Below, one piece after another: positions 1 through 8,591 of a DNA stretch of 41,500 nt. Within the stretch, counting starts at the first letter, position 1. Each line of letters starts with the position of its first letter. Made by a program: the position numbers and the translations under genes. The stretch is from Bdellovibrionaceae bacterium UBA6776 (GTDB lineage Bacteria > Bdellovibrionota > Bdellovibrionia > Bdellovibrionales > UBA1609). The notes under the pieces were generated by a model. The model saw nothing but the letters and a program-made list of their open reading frames with translations, searched no databases and had not been told where the DNA came from. The stretch lies in assembly GCA_002453155.1 (NCBI GenBank), contig DKGG01000005.1, forward strand, positions 44,351 through 85,850. Direction: 5' to 3'.

Positions 1-107
1 ATTTTGGTACCTGGCACCTGAATGAATGGCACTCTAAGATAGACGGAAGGCAGGGAGAGTGTGACATCGCTTCGGAAAAAACAGACGAAATTTTATATGC
101 GGATTAT

Positions 108-587
108 TTGCAAGGGGACGTGGGGGCCTTTGAAGAGCTGTTTGAACGCTACAAACCTCGAATTTTAAAACTCGCAGAGAAACGCCTCCGTTCAAATGAA
201 CAGGCCGAAGAGGCTCTCCAACAGACCTTTTACCGACTCCATTCTTGGCGCCACAAATACCAATCTCGGTTCAAGGTGGCCCAATGGGTCTTTGTTATCG
301 CCCGCAGTGAAATCCAAAAACTGTCTCAAAACCAGAATTTGCTCCGATTTTCTGAGGACATTCAATCCATGGAATTGGTGTCACAAAATACCCTGGACAC
401 GTCTATAGAGTTTAAGGAGAGGTTGGCTCAAACCCAAAAGGATCTGACCGAAGAGGAGCTAGATCTTCTCCACATGAGATTTATCGATGGTTTGGCCTTC
501 GAGGAAATTTCAGAACATTTGGGCTTCAATGCCACAAACCTGAGAAAAAAACTCTCTCGTTTGCTCAAAAAGCTCAGAAGCCCATGA
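108..587 (+). CDS. ECF-type RNA polymerase sigma factor (5' end uncertain)
   Basis: The 159-residue reading has sigma-70 region 2 at the N-terminus (GDVGAFEELFERYKPRI, then AEEALQQTFYRLH) and region 4 near residues 110-155, with a helix-turn-helix around LAFEEISEHLGF. There is no region 3, which is typical of ECF factors. It would direct RNA polymerase to a specific promoter set. The TTG at 108 is the first standard start in frame, but the frame stays open to the window edge and the residues just upstream (DEILYADYL) look like normal region 2. The true start is therefore probably upstream, perhaps near the AGGGAG at 52-57 or outside the window. The next gene follows after 10 bp and is the likely partner. 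Family call is firm; the start is not. Confidence 0.85.
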   Translation: MQGDVGAFEELFERYKPRILKLAEKRLRSNEQAEEALQQTFYRLHSWRHKYQSRFKVAQWVFVIARSEIQKLSQNQNLLRFSEDIQSMELVSQNTLDTSIEFKERLAQTQKDLTEEELDLLHMRFIDGLAFEEISEHLGFNATNLRKKLSRLLKKLRSP

Positions 588-597
588 AAGGAACTTT

Positions 598-1164
598 ATG
601 ACCTCTGACAAAAGACCTGAGTGGTTGAAAGAATGGCAAGAGTTTCAAACTCAAGGGAATTCCCCGTCCGAAAATTTGCAGTCCCACGTAAGACTGAATG
701 AAGCTCTCAAGCGCAAAGTCACCCAAGACATCCACCCCACCCTCTCAAGAGTTTTCTTCGAGTGGCTCGGGGTGTTCGCTATTGCGGGTTCTTTGAGCCT
801 TTTGATCTGCCCACAGCTTGGCGTGGGAGGCCTTTCTCACAACTACACCTTGATGAATGTTTTTATGTATTTTGGACCTGTCGCCTGCTTCTTTTTTTGT
901 GGATCTTTTTTTATTTTCGTCAGCTTGCTCGCAGGCCATTTGTTCTTGGAGAAAGAGTCTTTGCAGTTGGCCTTTCAGCGAAAAATTCTCTTCTTGCCCG
1001 GTTTGCTTATTTTTAGTTTTGGGAGTTTAAAAATGATTTCTCTTCACCTAAACAAAGTTCAAGCAGAGTTTTTAGCCCAAGATGCCCCATGGATTTTGGG
1101 TGCTTTGATCTCGGGCTGGATCACCATGAAGGTGCTTGAGTATCAGTTCAAACCTCAGGCTTGA
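598..1164 (+). CDS. four-helix membrane protein, possible anti-sigma factor
   Basis: A 188-residue protein with a hydrophilic N-terminus of about 45 residues followed by four hydrophobic stretches near 50-74, 88-117, 130-150 and 163-182. The ATG has a good ribosome binding site (AAAGGAAC, 6-nt spacing) and begins 10 bp after the sigma-factor stop codon, so the two are surely cotranscribed. A cytosolic N-terminal domain on a membrane anchor beside an ECF factor suggests an anti-sigma role. I see no zinc-type HxxxCxxC motif of the ZAS family, so the role rests on position only. Its 3' end overlaps the convergent tatA gene by 10 bp. Confidence 0.65.
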   Translation: MTSDKRPEWLKEWQEFQTQGNSPSENLQSHVRLNEALKRKVTQDIHPTLSRVFFEWLGVFAIAGSLSLLICPQLGVGGLSHNYTLMNVFMYFGPVACFFFCGSFFIFVSLLAGHLFLEKESLQLAFQRKILFLPGLLIFSFGSLKMISLHLNKVQAEFLAQDAPWILGALISGWITMKVLEYQFKPQA

Positions 1165-1397
1165 TCTTCTTCTTTGACTTTCGTTTTCTTAATCTCTTCA
1201 GACTTCACACTTTCCAAACGATCTGCTTCCCTTGGGTTTTCATCGGTCACATCTCGATCTCCAGCACCATCAATGCCTTTTTTAAATCCGCGGATGGCTT
1301 CACCCATGGATTTTCCAAGACCAGGCAAGCGCGTAGGACCAAAAATCAAAAGCGCAATGACCAAGATGATGACGATTTCAGGCATTCCCAAACTCAT
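1155..1397 (-). CDS. tatA: twin-arginine translocase subunit TatA/TatB-like
   Basis: An 80-residue protein: one N-terminal membrane helix (PEIVIILVIALLIFGPTRLP), the FGPTRLPGLGKSMGEAIRGFKKG hinge and amphipathic helix split across residues 20-45, and a charged C-terminal tail. This is the TatA architecture, the pore-forming part of the system that exports folded proteins. A longer TTG start at 1409 lies inside the GGAGG ribosome site, so the ATG at 1397 with 5-nt spacing is chosen. It follows the ExoD-family gene on the same strand. No tatC is in the window. TatA and TatB are hard to separate by sequence; the FGP motif and short length favour TatA. Confidence 0.9.
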   Translation of the reverse strand: MSLGMPEIVIILVIALLIFGPTRLPGLGKSMGEAIRGFKKGIDGAGDRDVTDENPREADRLESVKSEEIKKTKVKEEDQA

Positions 1398-1415
1398 AAA
1401 TTCCTCCAAAAGCTT

Positions 1416-2027
1416 TTAGGTAAAAAAGCTCATTAACCAATCTAAACCATAAACCAAGATCAATGTCAGCAAGATCACGTTGAGGGCAGTTAGCAAATAG
1501 CCCAAGATCAAGACAATCCCGTCCTCTTCCACCAAACCAAGGGCCAAGACGAAGGTCGCCGCCCCTGGCAACACATTCCCTCCAGGAGGCGATGGCAAAG
1601 CCAAGATAAAAGCCGCAACCAAGATCATTAAACCATGAATTCGAATCCAGATCCAAGACTTGGAGAAAAGTAAAAATCGAGGCTTTACAAACCGCTCAAT
1701 TTTCGTGGCCACCTTCTCAGATTTGAGAATTAAACTTTCCATAGTTTCTCGGGGAACGGTCTTTCCCCGCCACTTCTTAGGAATCCAAGGACTGAGACCG
1801 GACATAATGGAAATGGCAGAAATCATCATTACCGAACCAAACAATGTGGACAGTCCCATGATCGGCATGGGAATCACAAAAGGAAGACTTAAAATCATCA
1901 CGATGATTCCATGGGATCTGTAGTCCAATCCTTGAAGTATAGATGCGATGTTGATGTTCTTCCCAGGATTTGCGTCCATGATGAGACGAAGATCTTTTGA
2001 AAAACTCAGTTCCTTTATTTGTGCCAC
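1416..2027 (-). CDS. ExoD-family membrane protein
   Basis: A 203-residue protein with about four membrane segments, the motif GLDYRSHGIIVMILSLPFVI in the first third and LPSPPGGNVLPG in the last third, characteristic of the ExoD (exopolysaccharide synthesis) family. ExoD was named from rhizobial exopolysaccharide mutants, but its biochemical function is not established. I choose the GTG at 2027, which has GGAG nine bases upstream, over a GTG/ATG-type start at 2075 that would run back into uppP. It lies 20 bp after uppP and just before tatA, suggesting an envelope operon. Confidence 0.8.
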   Translation of the reverse strand: MAQIKELSFSKDLRLIMDANPGKNINIASILQGLDYRSHGIIVMILSLPFVIPMPIMGLSTLFGSVMMISAISIMSGLSPWIPKKWRGKTVPRETMESLILKSEKVATKIERFVKPRFLLFSKSWIWIRIHGLMILVAAFILALPSPPGGNVLPGAATFVLALGLVEEDGIVLILGYLLTALNVILLTLILVYGLDWLMSFFT

Positions 2028-2047
2028 TTCTAACTTCTCCTTAGAAA

Positions 2048-2836
2048 TTAAGCCGAAATCATTCCCATCGCCCAAACTGCGACAACGATGGATCCTAAAA
2101 CGATGCGGTAGTATCCAAAAAACTTAAAGCCATGCTTCACCACCATCTGAATGAAAAATCGAATGGTGATCCAACCCACGATAAATGAAACCACGTTTCC
2201 TATCAGAAACAGATTCAAATCATCCATGGAAAGTTCCGGCCAGGCTTTCATCAATTTATAACCACTTGCTGCCGTTAAAGTGGGAACTGCCAAAAGAAAT
2301 GAAAACTCCGTGGCCACCTTCTTGTTCATTCCCGCGAAAGCTCCACCCCAAATACTGGCCCCAGCACGAGACACTCCTGGAACAAACGCCAAACATTGAA
2401 ACACGCCCACCAAAAAACTTTGCTTCATGGTTACATGGCCCAAATGAGATTCAGACTTGTCTTTTTGACGTTCAAAAAATCGGTCTGTGAACAAAAGGAC
2501 AATGCCTCCCAAAATCAAAGCGATAGCTACCACCAACACATGGGACAAGAGAGCATCAATGTAAGACTTCACCGCAAGACCAACAACGGCGGCAGGAATA
2601 AATCCAACCATCAAGGTGGGAAAAAAAGACGTGTGAGATTTGATCCAGCGAAAATATTCAAAGACCACAGCCAAGATGGCTCCGAATTGAACAATGATCA
2701 TGTAATGTTTGACCACGCCCACCTCGTGAATTCCGAAAAGAGCAGAGGTAAGAACCAAGTGACCTGTGGATGAGATCGGCAGATATTCAGTGAGTCCTTC
2801 CACCACCGCTAGAAGGAGCGCTTCGATTAACGACAT
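2048..2836 (-). CDS. uppP: undecaprenyl-diphosphate phosphatase (BacA/UppP type)
   Basis: A 262-residue polytopic membrane protein, the usual length of the family. The N-terminal signature EGLTEYLPISSTGH (residues 13-26) and the second signature PGVSRAGAS (about residue 155) contain the conserved glutamate, serine and arginine residues of the active site. The enzyme removes a phosphate from undecaprenyl diphosphate at the outer face of the inner membrane, recycling the lipid carrier for peptidoglycan and other envelope glycans. The ATG at 2836 has no strong ribosome binding site. It is first in a run with the ExoD-family gene and tatA. Confidence 0.96.
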   Translation of the reverse strand: MSLIEALLLAVVEGLTEYLPISSTGHLVLTSALFGIHEVGVVKHYMIIVQFGAILAVVFEYFRWIKSHTSFFPTLMVGFIPAAVVGLAVKSYIDALLSHVLVVAIALILGGIVLLFTDRFFERQKDKSESHLGHVTMKQSFLVGVFQCLAFVPGVSRAGASIWGGAFAGMNKKVATEFSFLLAVPTLTAASGYKLMKAWPELSMDDLNLFLIGNVVSFIVGWITIRFFIQMVVKHGFKFFGYYRIVLGSIVVAVWAMGMISA

Positions 2837-2914
2837 AGAACCAAAATCCTATCACCCTTCCTCGGGGGTTGGGAGCCCCGGGTGAAATTTAGAATCGAAG
2901 ATTGACCAAACGAG

Positions 2915-3865
2915 TCATCCCTTTGGAGCACTCTCGGCCATGGCTCGAGACTCACTCCAAGTGGCGCCCACTGCGCTGATAAAAATCAGACCTGCTCCCC
3001 CTAAGGCCCACAGAGTGAGGGGTTGGCTCAAAAGAAAAATGGCAAAAATCAAAGCCAAGGGCGATTCTAAAAGGCAAAGAAGCGAGGTCAAACTGGGCGA
3101 CAAAACACTTTGCGCTCGCAACTGAAGAAAAAACGAAATCACCGTGGACCCAAAAACCAAAGATAAAAATCCAACCATCGCTTTTAGAGACACTTGACCT
3201 GTTCCTTGAATCAAACTGGCAGCCCCCTCTGGACCCGGAGAAATCCACCCTTCCGCAAACAGCAGAGGCAAAAGCATCAACCCCGCCCAAAGAGACTGCA
3301 AAGAGTTAAAGAGAAAGGGTCGTTGAATGTCTCGCCAAATTTTCCCCACATAGACCAAATGAGCGGCACTAAAAAGTGCGGTCACCAAAGTGAGTAAATC
3401 TCCAAACCAAGACAAAGAAGAGGCCGGCGCATGAAACGATCCTTGAAGAATCAGGTACACTCCCGCCATAGATAAAAAGGCATACAGAAAAAAGACCGGA
3501 TGGGAGCGTTGTTTTAAAAACCCCCACTGAAAAAACGGAGTGATCACCACATAAAGAGACGTGATGAAGGTGCTGTTCACTGCTGTGGTGTATTTGAGCC
3601 CCACGGTCTGGGAGGTTAAGAGCAGGGCCATAAAAAGACCTGGCCAAAAACTCAAACGCACCAAACGCCAAAACCGTTTGGGATCCATATGAAAACTGCG
3701 CACAAAAAACAAAGTGAAAAATCCACCAAACAGAAATCGCAAGAAGGTCAGCTCAATGGCAGTGACCATATCTAAGGCCCAAACTGTGGCCACATAGCCA
3801 AAGCCCCAAAACAGGGCGGCCAAAATCAATTCAAAAACGGCTTGGTTTCGAGGAAGGGCTTTCAC
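2915..3865 (-). CDS. EamA (DMT superfamily) transporter
   Basis: A 316-residue protein made almost wholly of hydrophobic segments, about ten in number, forming two homologous five-helix halves as in EamA permeases. The opening ELILAALFWGFGYVATVWAL and the later TTAVNSTFITSLYVVITPFF are typical of the first repeat. Members move small metabolites, often amino acids, across the inner membrane, but the substrate cannot be read from sequence. The start is a GTG at 3865 without a strong ribosome site. It stands alone, 78 bp upstream of uppP on the same strand. Confidence 0.88.
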   Translation of the reverse strand: MKALPRNQAVFELILAALFWGFGYVATVWALDMVTAIELTFLRFLFGGFFTLFFVRSFHMDPKRFWRLVRLSFWPGLFMALLLTSQTVGLKYTTAVNSTFITSLYVVITPFFQWGFLKQRSHPVFFLYAFLSMAGVYLILQGSFHAPASSLSWFGDLLTLVTALFSAAHLVYVGKIWRDIQRPFLFNSLQSLWAGLMLLPLLFAEGWISPGPEGAASLIQGTGQVSLKAMVGFLSLVFGSTVISFFLQLRAQSVLSPSLTSLLCLLESPLALIFAIFLLSQPLTLWALGGAGLIFISAVGATWSESRAMAESAPKG

Positions 3866-3910
3866 CCGTGAGAATATGAATTAAAAGGTGTAGGCTCTCA
3901 ACTAAAACTC

Positions 3911-4216
3911 TTACATTTCTTCAGAGAGCATGGCTCCTTGAACGGAGTAGTAAAGCTTGTAGCCTCGGGGTGAACTGGTCTGCTTCATTTTGCTGTTGAA
4001 GGTTCCCACCGTTTGCTGGACTTTGTAGTTTCGAGTGAGGCTGGACTCATACTGAGAACTGGCTGCAACGAACTCCGATCCCGGCGCTGCTTTTCGAAAA
4101 AGCCTCAAAGGATCTTTTAAGGTCAACTCCCCACCTTCGGAACAGGCCGAAAGCAGAAAAGGAAAAGACATCAAGAACAGGAGAGAAAAAGGAAATTTTT
4201 TAAATGCACGCACCAC
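3911..4216 (-). CDS. small lipoprotein of unknown function
   Basis: A 101-residue protein with a lipoprotein signal peptide: basic residues, a hydrophobic run (FPFSLLFLMSFPFLLSA) and the lipobox LLSAC near residue 25. The mature part of about 75 residues has no domain I recognise. The first of two adjacent GTG codons (4216) has GGAGG eight bases upstream. Upstream at 4247-4273 is a sigma-28-like promoter shared in kind with the large lipoprotein gene before it, so the two may be expressed together, though each has its own promoter. Confidence 0.75.
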   Translation of the reverse strand: MVRAFKKFPFSLLFLMSFPFLLSACSEGGELTLKDPLRLFRKAAPGSEFVAASSQYESSLTRNYKVQQTVGTFNSKMKQTSSPRGYKLYYSVQGAMLSEEM

Positions 4217-4246
4217 TGAAAATTCCTCCTTTGCTTCTATAAACTC

Positions 4247-4273
4247 TTATCGACAAAATGCTCTTGAAAGTTA
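4247..4273 (-). promoter_or_regulatory. sigma-28 (FliA)-like promoter of the small lipoprotein gene
   Basis: Read on the minus strand: TAACTTTC (4273-4266), 11 bases, then GTCGATAA (4254-4247). The sigma-28 consensus is TAAAGTTT-N11-GCCGATAA; the -10 octamer matches 7 of 8 bases and the spacing is exact. The expected transcription start near 4240 leaves about 24 nt of leader containing the ribosome site. The same -10 octamer precedes the gene at 4317-7133. Confidence 0.55.
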
Positions 4274-4316
4274 AATGAAGATCTTCGCCTTCGTTTCAAA
4301 TTGAAACATTCTAAGA

Positions 4317-7133
4317 TCAGTACCGGCACAAATGCTCGATCCCGTAGTTTCCATTGTTGGTGGCCGTCAACCATTTGAGCCCCCCCGAGCCATCAGACCC
4401 TTTGGCCATCCCTGCGTCTCCTTGAGTGGAGTTGACGTTGTCTCCACCCAATGCGTCCCAAGTCACATCAGAAAACGCCGTTTTTCCTGAGGCATTCAAG
4501 TCACAGATCATAACGTTGGCGTAACCGCCCCCCCCATTTCCAGGAGCGGAAGGAGATGTTCCAGAACCTCCATCTCCCCCTTTCGCCTGGATTTCGATGG
4601 GACCTTGAGAAGATTTAAAGAGCAGGTTGATGGCCCCGGCTCCACCGCCCCCACCAAATGAATTTGCAGTCATGACGTCCTCTCCGTTGACGTGGAACTT
4701 TGGAGTTGGAGCTGTGGTTGAGCCCACATATTTCTCTGCCGCAATAAAAATGGCACCGCCACCTTTTCCGCCGGCATCGGAGGAGGAAGCTCCTCCTCCT
4801 CCGCCGAAGGAAATCATAGGATACCCAATTGAATTGTTATTGGTCCACAATGAGTCACCGCCATCGACTCCACCATCCGATCCATTCGCAAAGACTCCCG
4901 CGCCCCCACCAGCTCCCCCAGAGCCAGAACCTTGGGCCGCGCGATTGATGCCTGAGCAGGTCGCAGGAGCATCCCCCGCAGCAGACGCTCCACAATAGGA
5001 AGAACCTGCAGCACCTGGATAGCCCTGCTGACTGACATCCACCTTCGAACCATCAGCCATTTGCAAAGTTCCATTCACCCGAAAGGCAACCACACCGCCT
5101 CCGGGGGTGGTGGCAAACTGGAGGGTGCTTCCCAAAAGAACCACATTGGAGTTAAAAGTCACATTTCGAAATTGTGGCACTCGAACCGCTTGAACAAAAC
5201 AATGGCTCATCCCCGCCGTTGGCGTTGCCGTCAGAGTAGAGTTGGCGGGAAGACCTTCCAGCCAACTTCCTTTTTGAACCTTTAAATAGGTGGAGGAGTC
5301 CGTATCAATCACGCGAGCAAACACCGGAGAAGTTCCGGGCCCTAAATTTTGTCCCTTATAGGATCCGCAGGCGTCAATGCCTTCCGATACGATCATAAAC
5401 ATCACTTCGTCCAAAGGACTAAACCCCGAAGCACTGTCCAAAGTGACCGAAACCATATGATCGTAGGGGGATGACAATGTTGACACATTGGTCACTTTGC
5501 CGTAGGCCCCCCCCAGTCCGGAAGATCCCACCGCAGCTGTGAAATTGGAGGTGGGATTGGACAATGTGGCATTCAGGGTGGAAGGCGCACGCCCCACATT
5601 AAAAGGGTTCACACAACTCCCGAGACACTGAGTCTGAATGTAGTTGCCCACATACTTTCTCAAGGTCCCCACATCTTTGTAGGCACAAAGACCAAAGCTA
5701 AAGTTCGACCAATTGCTGTTGTTCAAATTTGTGCCTAAAACAGTTGTGAGTGTATGAGACGTCGAGGCTCCATTGGCGATGGTTGCAATGGGCGAGTAAC
5801 CTTGCTGCAACAAATCCTGACAGGGTTGAACGTCTCCACCACCTCCTCCTCCGCTGCTGGAAGGTTTGGCATAGAGTTCAAATCCATCCACACTCACTCC
5901 AGGAAGAGGCTTCCAAGTAAGAGTCAAAGTGCTGGTCCCATCAAAGTCCCCTTTTAAAAAGACGGGATAGGGCTCCAAAACACTTTGGTCCCTGAAGGGA
6001 GGTCGAACCCCTAAGTACTCCTCTGCGCTGTAGCCAACTAAGTCGTGACGGACTCGAAGGGTATTGGGATCCCCAAGTTTACAATTTATTGCAGCAGCAT
6101 TGGCATAGAAATTTTGAACGGTTTCCGCGACTCCGCCCGCCAACCAGCGCACTTTAGAGGTCGCCACTCCACCGGAGGAATTCAAACGCACCTCCAAGGG
6201 ATCACCGGCGCCACCTGCCGCATTCATCGCAAACAATCCGGGAAGAGCCTCCGGAGTTGTCATATTGGGATAGCAAACTTTATTTTCCGCCGTAACTCCG
6301 GGACCAAAGAATCCTACAAAGCTGATGCGTGCAGAATCCGATTCAAGAGTTCCATCACTTTCTTTTCGAAGACTGGCCGGTTTTTCAAGGGCCATTAAAC
6401 TGTTATCAAAGGGAATGGAAGTGGCCAAGGCCATCGGTCCCGTGTAAAGATCAAATCCTCCACTGGCATTGGCTTGAAAACGAAGATTTTGAAAGAGAGT
6501 TCCCAAGGGAACTCCACCCGGACCTTCCACCACAAAATCAAGTCCGGGATTAGTACCTGCCGTTCCCGTAGACTCCAAGGCAATGGCTCGAAACCAACCG
6601 GCTGTGATTTCACCTTCCCACACTTTCATTGGAGGCAAACCGTCTGGAGGCGGAAAATATCCTGCAAGTTTTCCAGAATACTCAGGAGAAGTCCCCCTTA
6701 AGTAGCGCCCAGTGATTTCAGCGGCGCGAGTCACACTGTTCTGGCTGATTAAGTTCACTTGAACCTCTTCAGTGGTCGTCAAATTCACCTGAGTTCCACC
6801 ATAAGACAACCTCATGGTCCCGAGAGATTCATCTTCGAACACACCGAGGACTTGGACAACGATGCCGTTGGCTCTGGGGACCCCTGGAATTTCGATCACA
6901 TTTCCAAACTGAGTGGAGGAATCAAACTCATATTCAAAGAGCCAAGGATTGGGGCGGTTCGGAACATTTCGCAAGTTCAAGATGATCATCAATTTTTCGT
7001 TGGAGTTCTTGACAAGCGACGATTCCGAAATGGGAAACCGAATATTTACAGACAGGTCTTGAGTTCCTCTCGTGCAAGAAACCAAAGAGATCATTAAAAA
7101 TAATAAAGTCAAATTGAAGCTAAAACGTTTCAA
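4317..7133 (-). CDS. large glycine-rich lipoprotein, putative surface protein
   Basis: A 938-residue protein with a lipoprotein signal (hydrophobic run NLTLLFLMISLVSC, lipid-anchored Cys at residue 20). Around residues 390-500 is a stretch resembling a fibronectin type III or similar beta-sandwich (LTLTWKPLPGVSVDGFELY), ending in an SSSGGGGGG linker. From about 690 to the end the protein is very rich in glycine (runs such as GGGGGA, GGAGGGAG) with paired cysteines. The TTG at 7133 has GGGAGGGG just upstream; the longer GTG at 7157 would lie at the predicted transcription start, so it is rejected. Its size, anchor and glycine-rich tail suggest a surface adhesin or contact protein, but I cannot name a family. 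Confidence 0.7.
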   Translation of the reverse strand: MKRFSFNLTLLFLMISLVSCTRGTQDLSVNIRFPISESSLVKNSNEKLMIILNLRNVPNRPNPWLFEYEFDSSTQFGNVIEIPGVPRANGIVVQVLGVFEDESLGTMRLSYGGTQVNLTTTEEVQVNLISQNSVTRAAEITGRYLRGTSPEYSGKLAGYFPPPDGLPPMKVWEGEITAGWFRAIALESTGTAGTNPGLDFVVEGPGGVPLGTLFQNLRFQANASGGFDLYTGPMALATSIPFDNSLMALEKPASLRKESDGTLESDSARISFVGFFGPGVTAENKVCYPNMTTPEALPGLFAMNAAGGAGDPLEVRLNSSGGVATSKVRWLAGGVAETVQNFYANAAAINCKLGDPNTLRVRHDLVGYSAEEYLGVRPPFRDQSVLEPYPVFLKGDFDGTSTLTLTWKPLPGVSVDGFELYAKPSSSGGGGGGDVQPCQDLLQQGYSPIATIANGASTSHTLTTVLGTNLNNSNWSNFSFGLCAYKDVGTLRKYVGNYIQTQCLGSCVNPFNVGRAPSTLNATLSNPTSNFTAAVGSSGLGGAYGKVTNVSTLSSPYDHMVSVTLDSASGFSPLDEVMFMIVSEGIDACGSYKGQNLGPGTSPVFARVIDTDSSTYLKVQKGSWLEGLPANSTLTATPTAGMSHCFVQAVRVPQFRNVTFNSNVVLLGSTLQFATTPGGGVVAFRVNGTLQMADGSKVDVSQQGYPGAAGSSYCGASAAGDAPATCSGINRAAQGSGSGGAGGGAGVFANGSDGGVDGGDSLWTNNNSIGYPMISFGGGGGASSSDAGGKGGGAIFIAAEKYVGSTTAPTPKFHVNGEDVMTANSFGGGGGAGAINLLFKSSQGPIEIQAKGGDGGSGTSPSAPGNGGGGYANVMICDLNASGKTAFSDVTWDALGGDNVNSTQGDAGMAKGSDGSGGLKWLTATNNGNYGIEHLCRY

Positions 7134-7161
7134 TTTTCCCCTCCCACAGACAGACACCTTC

Positions 7162-7188
7162 TTATCGACACTCTGGCGTAAGACTTTT
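7162..7188 (-). promoter_or_regulatory. sigma-28 (FliA)-like promoter of the large lipoprotein gene
   Basis: Minus strand: AAAAGTCT (7188-7181), 11 bases, GTCGATAA (7169-7162). This matches the sigma-28 consensus at 6 of 8 and 7 of 8 bases with exact spacing. The predicted start of transcription near 7155 fits the TTG start codon at 7133. The gap 7134-7358 holds no other clear feature. Confidence 0.55.
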
Positions 7189-7358
7189 AGCAGGAATCCT
7201 TAGAATGTTTCAGATTGGTTCATGCTCTTCATTTTTGACGGTCCTTCGTCTCAAGTTGGGGCAGGTTTAAAGTCTTAGTCTTGAAAAACTGAAAGGCGCA
7301 AGCAAGACCCAAACGCCAAGTTTGCGATGAGGTGACCTGGCGGATGCCAAAAGGTAAC

Positions 7359-8102
7359 TCAATTCCCTTTTAAGGGCCGGACCCATTGAAAATAGGCTGT
7401 CAAAGCAAAGAGACTGGCGGAAATCAAACAGGGGAAAATAAATCCTTGAAAATGCCAGTTTCGAAAAAGAGGAACACCCACAAAAGATCCCAAAAAGAAC
7501 GAGACAATAATTCCAATGCGCATGCGATTGGCTTTTGATTCGCTGGAAGAACCTTTCAAACGTTTTTCATTAAAGGCGCGGACCAGACCCACACCCAAAT
7601 CTGTGGTGAGACCTGTCATATGAGTGGTTCGCACCACGGATTTTGAAACCAAAGTGATCATTCCGTTTTGAATTCCGCAAATCAAACACAACAAAGCCAC
7701 CAGCGAAAATCCTCGCAGATCCCAAGCGGGACTTCCAAATTCTCCGAAAGCTTTATTGAAGCCCCCAATGGCAACCACTAAGGTCAATAAAAACATCAGG
7801 CCGAAAACCAAAGAGTACTGAGGCCTTTGTTCTTTCATCAATTTGGAATCAATAAGAACGCCACTCAGTGCGGAACCCACCAAAAAAACCAACAGCATGG
7901 TAATCAGTCCCAGCGCATGAAATGCACCGTGAGATTCAAACTCCAAAGATGCCAAAGAAACAAAACCCGTCACATGAGACACAAAGGTTTTTGCAGAGAG
8001 CAGTCCCCCAATGTTGATGAGTCCTGCTTGAAATGCCAACGTCATCCAAATGCTTAAATTCCCTCGAGAGTAGGTAGAGATGGTCAAAGAATTGGAAATC
8101 AT
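7359..8102 (-). CDS. DUF1275 (YoaK-type) membrane protein
   Basis: A 247-residue protein with about six membrane segments. The motifs AGLINIGGLLSAKTFVSHVTG near the N-terminus and GIQNGMI...TTHMTGLTTDLG in the second half are the paired signatures of DUF1275/YoaK proteins, whose function is unknown. Its ATG overlaps the stop codon of the SET-domain gene in an ATGA (8099-8102), so translation is probably coupled. Pairing with a protein methyltransferase is unusual and may be functional or incidental. Confidence 0.85.
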   Translation of the reverse strand: MISNSLTISTYSRGNLSIWMTLAFQAGLINIGGLLSAKTFVSHVTGFVSLASLEFESHGAFHALGLITMLLVFLVGSALSGVLIDSKLMKEQRPQYSLVFGLMFLLTLVVAIGGFNKAFGEFGSPAWDLRGFSLVALLCLICGIQNGMITLVSKSVVRTTHMTGLTTDLGVGLVRAFNEKRLKGSSSESKANRMRIGIIVSFFLGSFVGVPLFRNWHFQGFIFPCLISASLFALTAYFQWVRPLKGN

Positions 8103-8572
8103 TTTCGAACTTTTTTCTCATGGGTAAGCCACCAAGAGATAAATCCGCGGTAGGATTGGCGACGTTCTTCTGGGAGATTTTCAAAGTTTCCAATCCGCTT
8201 TCGACACAAAGGGGAGCCGCAACGGCAACGCATGCGCCACCAATCGCTTTTTTCCGTCATTTCATAATCCCAAGTAAGGTGCTCGCCTTTTTTAATGTCT
8301 CGCATAGCCACGATTTTATAAAGGCCTCGAATGCCACAATTGGGCTCACAGGAATGATTGAAATACCGCGCCCAACCTTTGGAATCTCTCCACCGCTCGG
8401 GCCCGCATTGGACGGTGTGATTTTGAAGATCTGTGGTCCAGTCTTCAAAATCTTCGTCATAAATTTTTCCATCAAACTCGGCAAGAACCTCACCTTTTTT
8501 AATGGGTTTTGATGCAAACACGCCCAGTCCGTATTTTTTGGTTTTCTTTAACTGAATTTTTGAGCTGTCCAT
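8099..8572 (-). CDS. SET-domain protein lysine methyltransferase
   Basis: A 157-residue protein carrying a nearly complete SET domain: KKYGLGVFASKPIKKGE (S-adenosylmethionine-binding turn), YFNHSCEPNCG (the NHSCxPN motif), GEHLTWDYEM with the catalytic tyrosine region, and a post-SET-like CRCGSPLCR cysteine cluster that would bind zinc. SET enzymes methylate protein lysines; the target here is unknown, and in bacteria could be a DNA-binding or ribosomal protein. ATG 8572 is preferred over an in-frame TTG at 8617 because that TTG lies inside the hairpin at 8592-8626 and precedes the conserved domain. The gene is coupled by ATGA to the DUF1275 gene. Confidence 0.88.
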   Translation of the reverse strand: MDSSKIQLKKTKKYGLGVFASKPIKKGEVLAEFDGKIYDEDFEDWTTDLQNHTVQCGPERWRDSKGWARYFNHSCEPNCGIRGLYKIVAMRDIKKGEHLTWDYEMTEKSDWWRMRCRCGSPLCRKRIGNFENLPEERRQSYRGFISWWLTHEKKVRK

Positions 8573-8591
8573 GCCCCTTTCGCCTTTCTCT

